From Solenopsis invicta (taxonomy: Eukaryota; Arthropoda; Insecta; Hymenoptera; Formicidae), in the NCBI RefSeq assembly GCF_016802725.1, contig NC_052671.1, positions 14,713,231 to 14,777,230 of the forward strand: DNA of 64,000 nt, read 5' to 3'. The position numbers and the translations under genes are program-made. The stretch's first letter is position 1; the number at the start of each line of letters is the position of its first letter. The notes beneath the pieces are model-generated. The model was not told the origin of the DNA and ran no database searches. It saw only the letters and a list, made by a program, of their open reading frames with translations. Shown here one piece after another: positions 1-12,790 of the stretch.

Positions 1-1130
1 TTTCAAAACGAGAATGCTCTTCTTTTCTGTGTAAGAAGATTCAGATTTGAATCCTGAGGTGTTACTTTTTGCAATAAATTCTTTACAGTTTTTTTCGGAG
101 ATGAGAGAATCTTGCAATTGCAATAATTGAAAAATTATTACTCAGCGTCAAGAACCGCTGTGACTGACATAGGTTTGCTAACTTTACGTTTAGAATAATG
201 TTTCGTAAATACGTTTAATAATCGGCAGTAGTCCACGTATCGATCTGCGCGCGGGCACACAGATCATCCTTCGCACAGGACTTTGGTAGTTTGCACCCTT
301 CCACGGCGCAATATTAATATCTCTAATCATTCACCGGCCCCTTCGCACCCTTATCAAGGGATGCCATAGGCGTCGCTTGATACGTGTTATTCAGATTTAT
401 CCCATTTGCCTTTGGGACCATATTTATCCGTAGAACAAACCAAGTACACGGTCCGATAAAGCGTTCGTTTCGCGGAAAGGATTAATGCTAAGCCGCAAAT
501 GAAGGGTTCGGCCGTTTTTTGTCTTATTGTCAGCCTTCCCTGTGGTATACGACAAAATATGCGGCACGCTCTGTAATATATCTCTAAAATAAGAAGGCGC
601 ACGCATATATCCTCGTAACGAGATCTAATATATTGATCAATTTTTTATTAATTCAAGTCTTATTAATTGCTACTTTATTAAAATTACTCCCGGTTCCCTT
701 TTTAACGGTTGCACATTCCTTTAATATTCCTTCGTGAGTTGACACGAAGGGAACGCAACAACGATTTCAAAGGAAGTGCGCATTCTCCGCATTTCTCTTT
801 TTTTTCCCCGAGACGCAGGTTCGTTTCGCGGCGTCCTACTTTTTTTTTCCCCCGCGGAAAAATATGGAGGGACGAGATTAATTCCAAAGTGCAGATACTG
901 TGCATATTACAGGACGTTTCCACGCACGTATGGATCCGCACGGCTGACTAAAGGGCGTTGGTCAACATGATATCACGTTGAGCCATGAACGCGTAACGCC
1001 GACTCTTTAATTTTTAACGGACTCAGCATTTTCTCTCCCGCTTACGTAGCCCGCGAAGGGGGTGGGATCATCCCCCGTGAAGGCGCGACTGGATATCAAA
1101 GTCGCTATTTATAAAGAGCCGGCGAGGGTG

Positions 1131-1163
1131 AGCGCGCGCTCGCGCTCGCGCTCGTGCTCGCGC
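1131..1163. repeat. CGCTCG-type hexanucleotide repeat
   Basis: Imperfect tandem repeats of GCGCTC/GCTCGC type. Read on the minus strand they give an Arg-Ala run inside a short open frame, which explains that frame as an artefact of the repeat. Confidence 0.8.
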
Positions 1164-1230
1164 ACCCGCCGCCACACGTATATCCCCGATAATACGCATT
1201 TCCATGCACGCATACACACGTAAATACCTG

Positions 1231-1268
1231 CATACACGTACACGTACACGTAGACGTAGACGCGCGCG
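1231..1268. repeat. TACACG/TAGACG hexanucleotide repeat
   Basis: Tandem copies of TACACG that degenerate to TAGACG and then run into GCGCGCGG. The alternating purine-pyrimidine character could favour Z-DNA, which is an inference. Confidence 0.75.
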
Positions 1269-1496
1269 GAGGAGGCGCGCGAAAGAGGACACGCGGAGGG
1301 ACCGGTCGGCCGTATTTGCATATAGAGAGCGTTAGCTAAGGGAAATAGAAGCCGAATACGTGACAGCCTTGCTCTGGGAGGCGATTCTTCGCCGAGAGAC
1401 GGACACTTCCTATCAGCGAGTTCATTAATAACCAGACGAAGCTGGCCAAAGGTGAGGAGGGTAGCTAAATGGCCGAACGTTTCTCCATAATCTCTC

Positions 1497-1566
1497 GCCC
1501 CCTCTCTTTCTTCCTTTCTCTTCCCCTCTCCCTCTACCCGTCTCTCTCGCTCCTCTTTCCCTCACA
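1497..1566. repeat. Polypyrimidine tract
   Basis: About 70 bases almost entirely C and T, mostly CTCT and CCCT mixtures. The other strand is a polypurine tract. Similar tracts recur in many GC-rich islands of this window. Confidence 0.8.
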
Positions 1567-2149
1567 CTACCACTATTCCTCTACGGCCCTTTTAATGTAC
1601 CATAAATGATCCTTCGTCTTCAGTGCAGACCTTATCTAGCCAACACACGGGGAAAACTCGTGAGCCATTAATGCGGCGCGATAACGGCTGAAAAGAAAGC
1701 GCGCTGATAAATCGCGAAGGAATACGCACGCTCTTCCATAAATTAACAGGCTGCGGGACAACGCCCGGTCTTTGTTTGTATGTCCTTTTTACTCGTGGCC
1801 TTCGGGTCGGTTGATGATGAACGTGCGTTGCGGCGCTAAATTCATCTCCAAAGGGGGAACGCGGAACGAATGTGATCATCGATATTCGTGTAGAAACAAC
1901 GAAGCGATGTGGGAAAGACAGTCAAATTGTTTGGCGGAAGTGCAGGTACATATGAATGATATTGGGACGATGGCAGCAGCTGGGTGGCGCAGGGCGCACC
2001 TGTCGACCTGTACAAACAGAAACAACAGGTAACAGATAACCGTTCTTTCTCCTTTCCTCTGTTCTCATCGACCCCAATATGTTGCTCACCACTCGATGCG
2101 CGTTATTGCTACGTATTGTTTACGCGCCCGATCTCGCACGCCCCTTTTG

Positions 2150-3130
2150 TCGCATAGTATTTATCGGAAAAAATTGGTTGCACTGTTTCAAAAATGCTTA
2201 TTAGCATCGATATAATTAAAAGGATTATCAATTTAATTTGTGACATTCCATTTTCAGTTTAGAACTATATTTCAAGACCGAAGAAATATTTGGCGCACAG
2301 TTCGTTGGACTGGAAAATGTATGTAAATTTACGCAGAAATATTTTTAAGCATCAACAGCTTCAGTTCTGACCGAGTAGGGTTCGCTTCTACTTACACAGA
2401 AAAAAAGTGCATTCTCATTTTGAAAACCTAATTTTTGTAATATTAAATATTAAAATGTGATTATAACATTAAACAGACGTAACTTGCATACATAAAGAAT
2501 TTTGTATAATTTTATTTAAAAAAAAGATTCTCATTAATCAATAATAATTTTTGTGAATTAAGAGGAAAAGTATCGGATAAAAAAAAATAGATGTCTTCAA
2601 ATTAAGAATATGTACTATTATTGTCAATATATATTGTGCTAATCAGATAATTATTATATTATTAAAATAAAAGTAGAATATTTTACTAAAATTAAAAATT
2701 ATTAAAATTTTTAAAGAAGATTAAATAATGTATAAACAAAATCATCATTATTTTACATATAAGTAAGAATATAATTTCTTGATGATGACAATTGGAGAGA
2801 ATATTAATTTTAATTTGATGCTGTCTTTTTCGTGTAGTTGTGCATTTACCGATCATCGCTTACTATTATTGTCCATTGAAGAAAGCCTGCAACAAATGGT
2901 CAAATTGAAAAGAATGGTCTTCGAAGATTACAAAAGGACAATTGATTAGCCTAGAAAGAAAATTAAAAGTAAAAACGAAGAATTAAATGTTAAAATAAAA
3001 ATTGTAAAACTTGACAGACGTGAGCTAAACAAAATTCCTGTATCGCCAATTGCTCTAATATGCCTTTGCATAAGTATCCGCGATATAAAAATAGCACGTG
3101 ACGGATCGCAAAAGGGCCATCTAGGACCAA
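2150..3130. other. AT-rich non-coding stretch
   Basis: Strongly AT-rich sequence with homopolymer A and T runs. No long open frame, structured repeat or RNA gene was recognised. Confidence 0.7.
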
Positions 3131-3900
3131 GCAATCAGACGGCGCGAACCGTCTTCGCTCGAAGGGGTGCCTCTCTTAGAGGCATACAAACGGGTGGTTC
3201 TGTTAGAGAGTCGCCATAAGTCACAATTAGGTCACAGGTGGGCAGAGGGTGCGCCGGTCTCTTTCTCTCTAGAGGTGTAGGTGTACACGGCCCCCCGCGC
3301 TACGAAAATCAGGCATCTCGAATGAAACTGAAACATTCGTGGCGAAGGGAAGGGCTCCGCGGTGCCAAACGAGAGGCTGGTCTATACTGATTTAACGCCG
3401 GTCTAATTCGAGCGTCCGCGACGTCCTACGACTATACCCGTCTATAACGCATAAATAATTACCACTTAGCTCCTTTGTCGTTACGTTGCCACGTACGATC
3501 CGTCGCCCCTCTCTGGCCCGGGTTGTCCCCTTTGTCCGCGCAAATCGTTTACGACCGTAAGATTTATCGTCGTGGAATACCACGTCTGTCGCACGGTCAC
3601 CGCGCCGGAATCATCATTAAAGATCGATAATTCACGCGTATTATGATGCGGCCGGGCGGACTGATAAACAACGGCTTTACTGCGCTGCGACTCAGCGAAG
3701 CGTTTTAGTGTCGCGCGACACTAAAATAGTTGCGCCGATCTTAGCACCGAACATGAGCACGTTTCCAATAAACGCAACACGACTTTACGCTGTCTCTTCG
3801 CCGGGCGCGGAATGTCAATCCGCGTTGTCGTGCTACTTGTTGAAGATACGTACACCTCGTTCGATGCCATTTTAGATATCGCAGAATGAAACCTTCGTTG
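3130..3900. other. GC-richer non-coding island with palindrome
   Basis: A CpG-rich island between two AT-rich stretches. It contains the 24-bp palindrome at 3703-3726. Short open frames on the minus strand (60-63 codons) have no recognisable features. Confidence 0.7.
3703..3726. repeat. Perfect 24-bp palindrome
   Basis: Each 12-bp half reads TTTTAGTGTCGC towards the centre, followed directly by its exact reverse complement, with no spacer. The TTTAGTG start resembles the TTTAGTGACAC terminus of the foldback element at 9129-9229, but the next bases differ. It could be a solo end-to-end remnant of a transposon terminus or a dimeric protein-binding site. Confidence 0.85.
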
Positions 3901-6030
3901 CACGTCCCTAATGAATTCAAGGAAACGACATCGTATGCATAGTACGGAAGAAATAATCTAAGTTTTTAGCTTTTCAGTTATTTTAATGTTATTCTGAAAT
4001 ATAAGTTCTTGACAATGCAAAAAGAATTATTATTTGATAAATGTGCCTGCTTACGTATACTGATTTATTTAAAAGAATCATGGATGCTTCTCTTATTGAT
4101 TTTATGAATTGTTTTCAAAATTCAAATCTTTGTTGTGCTCTCAAATTTTTCATGTTATTCTTAAAATCGAATCTACCTATTTAATATAAAATAATAAAAA
4201 AGTACGGAGCGCAATAATATTTATGTTTCAACAATAATTATATCTCAGGTATATTCTTAAATGGAAATTTGGATTCTTATTCAAATATTTGAAAAATAAA
4301 TGTCCAAGTGCAAATACTAAAGGAGATGATGGTATTGCGGCTTCCATTTATTGTGCACAATAATTCTGATAATAATCAATATTTTTAATTGAAAATGTAA
4401 CATTTACATTTTTGAGTAACCGGAGATTTTCACACCAGTTGAAAATATTTATATAACGGAGAGTAATATAGGAACAAAACGTTAACAATACAACAATTTT
4501 ATGACAACAATCTTGAGTAAACAGCTTTGTGATAAATATATCACATTTGTAATTAAACTTAGTTTTTAAGCTGAGATATAAACTATTATGACATTAAAAA
4601 TATAATAACTGTTTAATTTATTGTTACCAAAGATTTATAGTTTTGGACTTAAAGATTAAATGTATCGGTGTTCAAGCTTATTATTGTTGCCATTTTTATT
4701 TCATAGCAATTTTTTTCGTAACGCACGATACTCGGTTAAAAATTTTGAGATGTTTTATTTATAATTTCTAATGAATAAATTGGAAAATTATTATCAGATT
4801 AGATATAATTATTACTATTAAAAGAATATTTTGTTTTGCTGTATCATAATAAATTTATAAGTATCCACTTTTTTTCTATACATACATTCTTAAAACATAC
4901 GTATTATATTACACTGTATTTGTATTGTTGCATATATTTATGTATTTTTTATAATAAAACTATCATTTTACATATTTTATTAATATCAAGCATTTTTATA
5001 AATTTTGATAAAAATATTTTGTTAATTGCGTCAACTGTATTATGAACGCATTTCCATACGGATGTTTTCGAACTCTAAAAGTATTCGCAATTACACGATA
5101 CTCACAACAACTTGCTAAATAATATAATGTTGTATCTACTTTTTCTTCAACACTCAGTGAATCTCTGGAAATCAAAAGTAATATGGCAAGACGAAGTTCT
5201 GATTCTAACTCGTCACAAATAAATTAAAAGGTTGTACGTTTTATTCTGAAACTTTTAATTCAATCATCGTTTAAAAAATGGTTAGCTTCTATTAATTTCC
5301 ACCAATATTTGCGAGTTTTTACCCAAAATCCTCTTTTTAATCGATTTAGTTTCTTTGTTTTTAAGCATCATAAATAACATTTTTGTATTATTTTCTTGCA
5401 TTTTTAATAGATTTTATCAACATGTTACATCTTCATCTTCGCGTATTAGCATGTAGACGATTTCTTCTGCATATATCCATAATTATTTTGAATTTGGATT
5501 CATGTCCCTTTTATATTATTTTCAAATTCAAATAATTGAAACACGAAATGAGCTATTCATCATGTTGAATTTGGATATACTTACATTATTTTTAAGTTGA
5601 AATAAATTCGAAAAATCTGAAGCGTGAATTCGAAAATGTCGAAATAAATTCATTTCTATTTATTTCAATTTATTTTCATTTGTTGAGTCTGCAGCGCGTC
5701 GTCTTTCAGTTGTTGCGCGGTCTAGCGAGAGACAAATGTGCAAGCAAAGAAAGACGTTTGTCCAGTTTTCTAAATCCATGCGCTATCATTTGCCCATTTC
5801 ATTAAATTATACATTGTATTACAGTATTATGAATGATAGTAATTCATATATGTTTAATAGAGTACTAATTTCAGTACTAAGTTAATAAATCCAAAAGTTA
5901 ATGCTCTTCAAGGTATGAACTATTAAAAAGATAATTGTTTTTCAAATTTATTAATAAAATGTTATTGTCAACGTTTATGAGCTTCCCCTTTTACTTAATG
6001 CAATTTTATTAAATGGAATGCTACCTTAAA
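3900..6030. other. AT-rich non-coding stretch
   Basis: Long AT-rich stretch. Around 5500-5680 there are repeated AATTCGAAA and AAATTCA words, similar to the TTCGAA-rich debris near 9000-9100 and 25100-25800. No gene recognised; the 69-codon frame at 4836-5045 is A/T-driven. Confidence 0.65.
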
Positions 6031-8200
6031 TTCAGACGCATGCTTGTCAGTGTAGCTCGAGTTATCGTTAAATACCGAAAGACGTAACAAATACGGGCTG
6101 CGTGCGCGGAGCGCAGTGAATAAAAGCAACGATCGGGGAGAAGAAAAATTCCGACGGTCTCGCGTACCGCGCCGGGAATAATCGCGCCGGCGAAAAATCG
6201 AAGTGGACCTTAAGATAGAGCGCCATTCCGTTATCTTTACGGCCGGGCGATCTTAGTCTGGCGTATGACTACGATCGCGGGAGCGTGTATTTGCGTGTGC
6301 ACACATAAGTTTAGAACGCAAGGGAACGACCTTAGGCCGGGCAGCACCGTCTCCCGAAGAGCACAGTCACCGTCCTCGCGGACCTCTTTCCCTCCCGTAA
6401 AGTTTTACGACGTCGAGTTATAATTATTTTATTATCGCCGATCGTAAACGATCAAACAGTGAAGGTAATAATATGCAGTAAATACCTTTAATGGACAGTC
6501 CAAGTGCCCGGCTGAACGTGTTAAGACGCGGCCGTCATTAAACAGCGGGGCGTCCCCGCGCGTTCACGGAAATCGATCGATAGATTTATCTGGTTTCGTC
6601 TTAATTTATATCGCGCGGAGGCATAAAGGCGCGGGCTCGCTTCGCCGTGAATGTGACGTCCCTGAGCCGACGCGGACCTCTCAAAGACCTTTCGCGTCGA
6701 CTTTCCGAGCTATCAAAACTTCATTTCTTTTTTTTTGTTTTTTTTTTTGTTTCCATCCCCAATGGTACAAATCTTTAATTTTATTCCTGCGCTGGTACTT
6801 TTTATGACGGGACCATTATTTTTACGCGACTCGAATCTACGCGTGTAAGTCGACGTATCCACGCGTGCTCTAAAGCTGCAGTGAGAGGCGACAACCTTCT
6901 CAAGTGTCTGAGCATTTATGTCCTTTCGATGAAAGAGAGAGAGAGAGAGGGGGGGCGAAGGGCGGGAGGGAGAGAGAAACACTTCACAGACCTCAAATCG
7001 ATGGCTACTTGTTGATGCAATCCTTATCGAGGGTCGTTAAATATCAATTTAACGTGCTGTGCGTAATTAACCCTCGAGACCGGCACATCGAAGATTGAAT
7101 TCGTAATCAGTATACTCTATGGACCAAATTATCACGCGCTTTGCGTATACACGATATGCGACTTCAATATCGAAATTGCATCTTCACCCCAGTGGGATAA
7201 TTGCCTCCATTTCACATATAATCCGCACAATTCAGCGAAAGAGAGATTCCATTACAAAGGCGGATTCGCAATCTACCGAAGAAATTACCAATCATTAAAA
7301 GAACTTCTACAATTCGACCGTAGAAATGTGTAGTCATAAAATCTAATTACCATCCACTACGGACCACACGTCCATGATAAAATAGTTGGCGCAATTTATT
7401 TTTGTTTGGCATAAATGGTCACGAAGGGAAAAAAAAGAATGTTGTCGCGATTTGCGTACAATATGATGCATAGAAAATTTATTCAGAGAAAAATATAAAT
7501 ATAATGGAAAATAATCGCAAAAAGTGTTTCGCGGTCATTAGGGGGGATTAGCCGGTAATATTCCATTCTCTGACCTATTTTTTCCTTATTTGTTTATTAC
7601 ATGCGGATTACGAGGTCCCTTCGAAGAATAAGGCGTACTACTTCGAGAACCCCTGCCGCAGTATTCACAATCACGGATTTGATTTGGCGTCGGTAATATA
7701 ATGTCTCTAACGAGAGTGTGGTGTAAGGACAAGGGTGGTACGGGAAGGAAAGAGGGTGAAGGAGCGAAAGGAGGATAGCGCGTAATACCATAATGCCAAA
7801 CCAACACAGTCTCGCTCGTCAGTATCTTTGATTAGAGACTCTATCCTCCTGATTTGCTTCTAATAAACCCATAAAACCGCCGGGAGATCAGACTCCGCGC
7901 GGCGCAACGGCCACACGATGATTCAAAGATTCATCGAAGGGTGAGGAAGAGAAGGGGAGGGGTCACCATACTTATCGATATGTTCAAACGAGATAGCTTA
8001 TGCAGACGAAGAATAAGACGCTCGTAAATTGGCTGCGTGGAATTTTCATTCAACCGTACTCGGCGAATAATATTTATATATATCCAGGCATTATTAATCC
8101 TCTTTTTTGTACACAATCATAACTCGTTATCCTTCTTGCTACCGTATGCGACGTAAGTAACACGTAGTCACAGATACGTGAAGCGATTTTAATAAAACCT
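6030..8200. other. GC-richer non-coding island
   Basis: Begins abruptly in CpG-rich DNA at about 6030 and fades gradually towards 8200. It contains a T-rich run (about 6721-6752) and a GA microsatellite. No open frame with protein-like features was recognised. Confidence 0.65.
6931..6976. repeat. GA-rich microsatellite
   Basis: GAGAGAGAGA run passing into GGGGG and GGGAGGGAGAGAG. An overlapping minus-strand frame encodes only the reverse of this repeat (Ser-Leu-rich). Confidence 0.85.
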
Positions 8201-10060
8201 GTAGAAACCTCTTCGCTGAGAAAAGTGTTCTGATTAAATCAACAAAATTTGACGGAATCAAAAGATTGAACGAAATTTCTGGTTATGAATTTTTTTATGA
8301 ATTCTGATATAGCAAAATCTTCTGATAGATCCAACTATAAAGATTTAGTTAGCATTTTTCACTGCATTTATAAATTACATTTTTAGTTATAACACGCGAC
8401 ACATCACATATGTATGCTACAGAGGTGGTTTTCTAATTCTAAAAATCATGCAAAATAAGATAAAAGACGTAACATCATAAGTATTTTCTGATATTCTAAT
8501 AACATAATTGTTTTCTCTTAAATGCGTCCCTAATTTAGATTTGAAATAAATAAGAGATGTATTTTGACAGTTTGTAGTTTAGACAATTTTAGATAATTTT
8601 TAATTATTTTGATAGTTTTTAATTTTTACGTTAAATCAAATCGAATCTCTGATTCAAATATGAATTGAATTTAAATCAAATTTTCCCAGATTTACATCAC
8701 ATGTTAATTTAAAGATAATAAAATATTTTCAATAACATTTCAGATCCATGTTAGTAGCCAAAAAAGTTAATGAAGAAGTTTTAGAAAATACCTACAAAAA
8801 ATAATGTGCTAACTAAAAAAATGTATGATAGATATTATAAACATTAAGTATATATATATTATACTGTGAAATAAGTATATCGTATAAATTATAAATGATA
8901 CTATCAAAGTGTAACGGTATTTTAGTACATTTCACTAGAAAAATATAATGGAGCAATTTAAAATTTTGTTTTAAATTCTATAAAATTATGATACAAACCT
9001 ATGAATTCAAACAAATTTACAAAGTCTCTTCGTAAATTTATTTAAATTTGAACTTTTAGATTCAAAATCCATTGTGATTTGATTCGAATTCGAATTATTC
9101 GCACACTTGGAAAATATAGATTTTTTTCATTTAGTGACACAAGTCGACACAAGCGTCATTCTATTTTTTACTAATATTCAATGAATAACAGAGACAGAAC
9201 GACGTTTATGTCGACTGGTGTCACTAAATAGAAAGCATCTTAAATGTGCCAAAATATATTAATATAATTTCTGAAATGTTATCAGAAATGCCAAAACTTT
9301 TGTTTACTCTGGTGCAATTATGTATGTACGCTACACAATCGTTATAATATACTCAAAACACCGAGAAGATTCTATATTCCTATATATATTCTAATAGCTC
9401 CTTCTATACATATATTTTTAAATAAATATTCTAAATTTTTATAAGAGTATGAATCTTCTCCATAATTTAACTTCAAATATTCGAATAATTAAATAATCTT
9501 ACGTATGTTCCATAGAATATTCTCCAAATTTGACCTGTGAGATATTCAAGAGTTTTACGTAGTGGAATATTCAAAAAATAATGATTATGTGAAAATATAG
9601 AATATATTCAGTCTATACATGCAGTACAAATTTTGAAAAATGTTAGGAAATCTCTAAGATAGTGTTCTTTAAAAAACATAAGAATATTCTCAGAATATAT
9701 TATATTTTCTTAAAAAAAGCTTCTGAATATTGAATCTTTCTGGTAGAAGATTTAAAGATATTCCATAAACAAATATGTGCTCTGGCTGGGATATTGACTC
9801 TAAACAAATTTATTATCGTTAACGACAAGAAAATTGAATAGATTTCACAAGAAAAAAAAATTAATTTTTTCATCTGTATTAAGTCCTACAAGATTTCTCG
9901 TTCATTTTTCAACAGACATATTGAGTCTACCACAGAATTCTAAGTAATGCAACCAGATTCTTTCTTCAGTGTTATGAAGCAGCAATATATTGCTTATGAA
10001 AAGACCCAGCCGCTCGATTGAAACTTTAGTTGTAGACATTTGACGTAGATACGTTTTCAT
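8200..10060. other. AT-rich non-coding stretch with MITE
   Basis: AT-rich block holding the foldback element at 9129-9229, TTCGAA-rich words at about 9000-9110, and a cluster of GAATATTC palindromes from about 9500 to 9720. No gene recognised. Confidence 0.65.
9129..9229. mobile_element. Short foldback MITE with TTTAGTGACAC termini
   Basis: The two ends are inverted repeats of about 34 bp: left begins ATTTAGTGACACAAGTCGAC and the right end is its reverse complement with about five mismatches. The spacer between the arms is about 30 bp. Nothing is encoded, so this is a miniature non-autonomous DNA element. The outermost bases are symmetrical (ATTTAGTG and CACTAAAT), so a target duplication cannot be separated from the repeat and the superfamily is uncertain. 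Confidence 0.8.
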
Positions 10061-10902
10061 ATATTTCTCAGTAAGATGCGTCAATGGACTTCCACCGAGA
10101 ATGTACGTTGCGGAAGTTCATTCGACGTGCCTGACAAACACGTCGGCGCGCCAGGCCGGCATTGCAAGTTTTCTGGGCAAGAGTTGCGAAGGCAGCGCGG
10201 AATCGCCCAATCGGCTAATATACCAAAGTTTTCGCATCATCCGCCTAGCTATCTTCCATCTCTTCGGCTCTTTCCACGCTTATTAACTCCCGCCGGTGAT
10301 TTCTGCAGCCAGCGGGAGGCATTCTCGGTGTATATAACGCTGCCTTCGAGCCGTCAACCCACTCTTGCTTGGTTTACATCCTCCAAAGACGCTCGTCCGC
10401 GTTCCAGGGATTTGGAACTGGAGAAACGAGTCGAATGTTAAATATTCATATCCGATATCCACCGTAACTGCCAGAAATGATTCTGCATAAGAATCTGTTT
10501 TGAATCTCAAGTAAAGTGGTTGTCAAATTTCTCATCAATACGAACATTACCGTGCAAAAGTGATGACTTGTCAATTATCTGTCTTAGTAAAAAGTTCAAA
10601 CTGCGCACAAGGGAAACTCTCTTTTCATCAAGACAATTATTAAGCTGTCACACAATTAGAGGTCATTACACTAGCAGTGTGACAAACGATGTGATACCAG
10701 TCAATCAGCCGCTTCCGCTTCCTCCCTAATGAAACTTTCATTCAATTTCTACATTTCGTCGCCTTTAAGCTCGCGAATCCTACACGATTTTAAGCGAATG
10801 AGGGAGTGCGAGAGGCGAGAGAGAAAAGGGATATGAAGGAAGCTTGGTTCGAGCCTCGACTTTTGCTTTCCCTAAATAGCATAAATCTTCTAGAGATGTT
10901 CA

Positions 10903-10945
10903 TGGGACGCCTATGAGGCGTTCAATGGACGTCCTAAGGACGTCG
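10903..10945. repeat. Two tandem GACGTC-like palindromes
   Basis: Two adjacent units: GGGACGCCTATGAGGCGTTC and GGACGTCCTAAGGACGTC. Each is a near-perfect inverted repeat around a CTATGAG or CTAAG core, and the two resemble each other, which suggests local duplication. GACGTC is also the core of CREB/ATF-type sites, so a regulatory reading is possible but unproven. Confidence 0.7.
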
Positions 10946-11204
10946 TTGGAACATTTTTTGGATAAAGTGTGCTGTTAGATCTCTAATTCTTATTTTTCTT
11001 TTCCCCAGTTCCATAACGCGAATACTGAGGAGTTAACGAACACACGGTACTCTCACTCTTATTGGTATAGTCCTGGCCCACGCGTCGTCGTAATTACAAC
11101 GTGCACGCACGCGTGTCCCGTATACTGCGTGCACGGCGTACTAAATGCGCCTCTACTTCCTTCAAGAATCATGTTCATCCGGTGCGATTTGAGTCTGATC
11201 GTGT

Positions 11205-11277
11205 TCCGATACACACACCCACACATACATACTCTTACATATTTACTCACACACACACCTACACACATACATACACG

Positions 11278-11353
<76 letters not shown>

Positions 11354-11356
11354 TTT
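11205..11356. repeat. Long CA/TG microsatellite
   Basis: An imperfect ACACATACAT-type region leads into an uninterrupted CA run from about 11280 to 11345. All three open frames across it (Thr-His repeats on the plus strand, Cys-Val repeats on the minus strand) are products of the repeat and not genes. Confidence 0.97.
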
Positions 11357-12659
11357 CTCAATATATGTATATGTATAAATATATAAATTATAGAATGTAC
11401 ATGTATAATATAATTATTATATATAATTAGAAACCAAAAATTCCATTAATATAAATCTTTTTTAAGTTAAAGTTTAATACGACGATTAATAGGATGCTCT
11501 TGACACATAGCGATCATACATATATCCAAAAACGTTCCCATGCCCTACGCATAATGATATAAGTTAGATATATTTAACATTTTATTTATCATATTTTCTA
11601 TCATACATCTATCATACTATCAACTCTTATTAATTGTGTTCAACAATTTGAAAAAAAATCAATCTTTTTTTAATCATTTTACTTAAGTCTTAATATGTGA
11701 CTATATTCTGATGTGGTACTTTTATCTAATTCACGCTTGACAATCGTAAATATGTGTGTTCTTTTATTATAATTAAAGCTTAAATAAATTTAAACTTAAA
11801 GAATTAAATATAAAATGTAGAATTATTGTTAATTAATTTACTCATTTAACTTAATGTGAAATTAATATTATTAAACTTAAAATAATTTATAGTAATATTG
11901 TAAAATTATTAGTTATTATAAATGTGATATGTTTGTATCAGTTGTACTTTGTTGAATTATTGTAAATATTGTTAAACACATTTTGTGTTATATTTATGTA
12001 ACACATTATCTTCTATAATATGATATTTTTGCAGATTCTTTAATAATATTCTACTTTTTCCTTGCAAAAGCAAAAATGCACATGAGATACGATAATCGAT
12101 ACGATCGTGATTTTCTTGCTAAATATGATTGTTGATAAATTTAAATTATATTAATATTTACAACATAGAAAAATCAACATGCTTTCTCCGATATTTGGAG
12201 AACATTTGTCGATGACATTGCTGATACGAAATATTTATTAGTAACATACTCACTTTGATACTGTACAGAGAAGACATTGCAGCATAATTGTACAAGGTGT
12301 TTTAAAATCGAATAGCCTTTTAAGAATCGATTCTTAAAAATAATAAAAATTCTAATATAAAAAATCAGGGATGTAATAATTTTTAAATTATTATTAAAAT
12401 TCAAAAATTCATAAATTGTGATGTTACGCGCTCAGGCATGACGTTATGACAAATGATAAAAGTATTACGAATCTGGCCTCTTTAACAATGTTGAAATATA
12501 TTTTTATACAAATATGTTTTTATTAAAAATTATTTTTGTTTTCACACGAAACCTACTTGTACATTATACATGCAGCATAATTAATATCGGAACGTGTCAC
12601 AAAATATCAACTCAGTAACGGAATATTACAGGTGTCAGTTGTTTTCAATATAATGATGT

Positions 12660-12790
12660 ACATACATGATACATGCCATAGTTTCAGAGTTAAAATCGTT
12701 AAAATTTTACTCGAACTCGTATGCGCCCATAGTGTCAATCCTCTTATTAATTTCAAATTTTTAATATAATTCAACATTTTTTATAAATTA
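12660..12790 (+). repeat. Diverged repeat copy A (partner at 17865-18005)
   Basis: Shares the order of several words with 17865-18005: CCATAGTTTCAGAGTT here against CCATAGTTCCAGAGTT there, then an AATCG word, then TTTCAAATTTTTAATATAATTC here against TTTCCAATTTTTATTATAATTCC there. The likeness is ordered over about 130 bp, so common origin is more likely than chance. No alignment score could be computed. Confidence 0.5.

Larger units (their letters stand above)
1..2150. other. GC-richer non-coding island
   Basis: Mixed to GC-rich sequence rich in CpG. It holds a CGCTCG-type hexamer run, a TACACG-type run and a pyrimidine tract (each listed separately). Open frames of 60-95 codons occur on both strands but overlap one another and have no recognisable domain, signal peptide or splice context. 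I see no gene. Confidence 0.7.
10060..11370. other. GC-richer non-coding island
   Basis: Moderate-GC stretch with a tandem pair of GACGTC-type palindromes (10903-10945) and a long CA microsatellite at its right edge. The plus-strand open frame of 121 codons at 10076-10441 overlaps other frames on both strands and has no recognisable domain. Confidence 0.6.

Noticed and set aside
11059..11430. Three open frames of 85-109 codons
   Set aside because: They are Thr-His or Cys-Val repeats produced by the CA/TG microsatellite.
12286..12310. TGTACAAGGTGTTTTAAAAT here and TATACAAGGTGTTCC at 48689, resembling transposon termini
   Set aside because: Short words with no matching second terminus found nearby.
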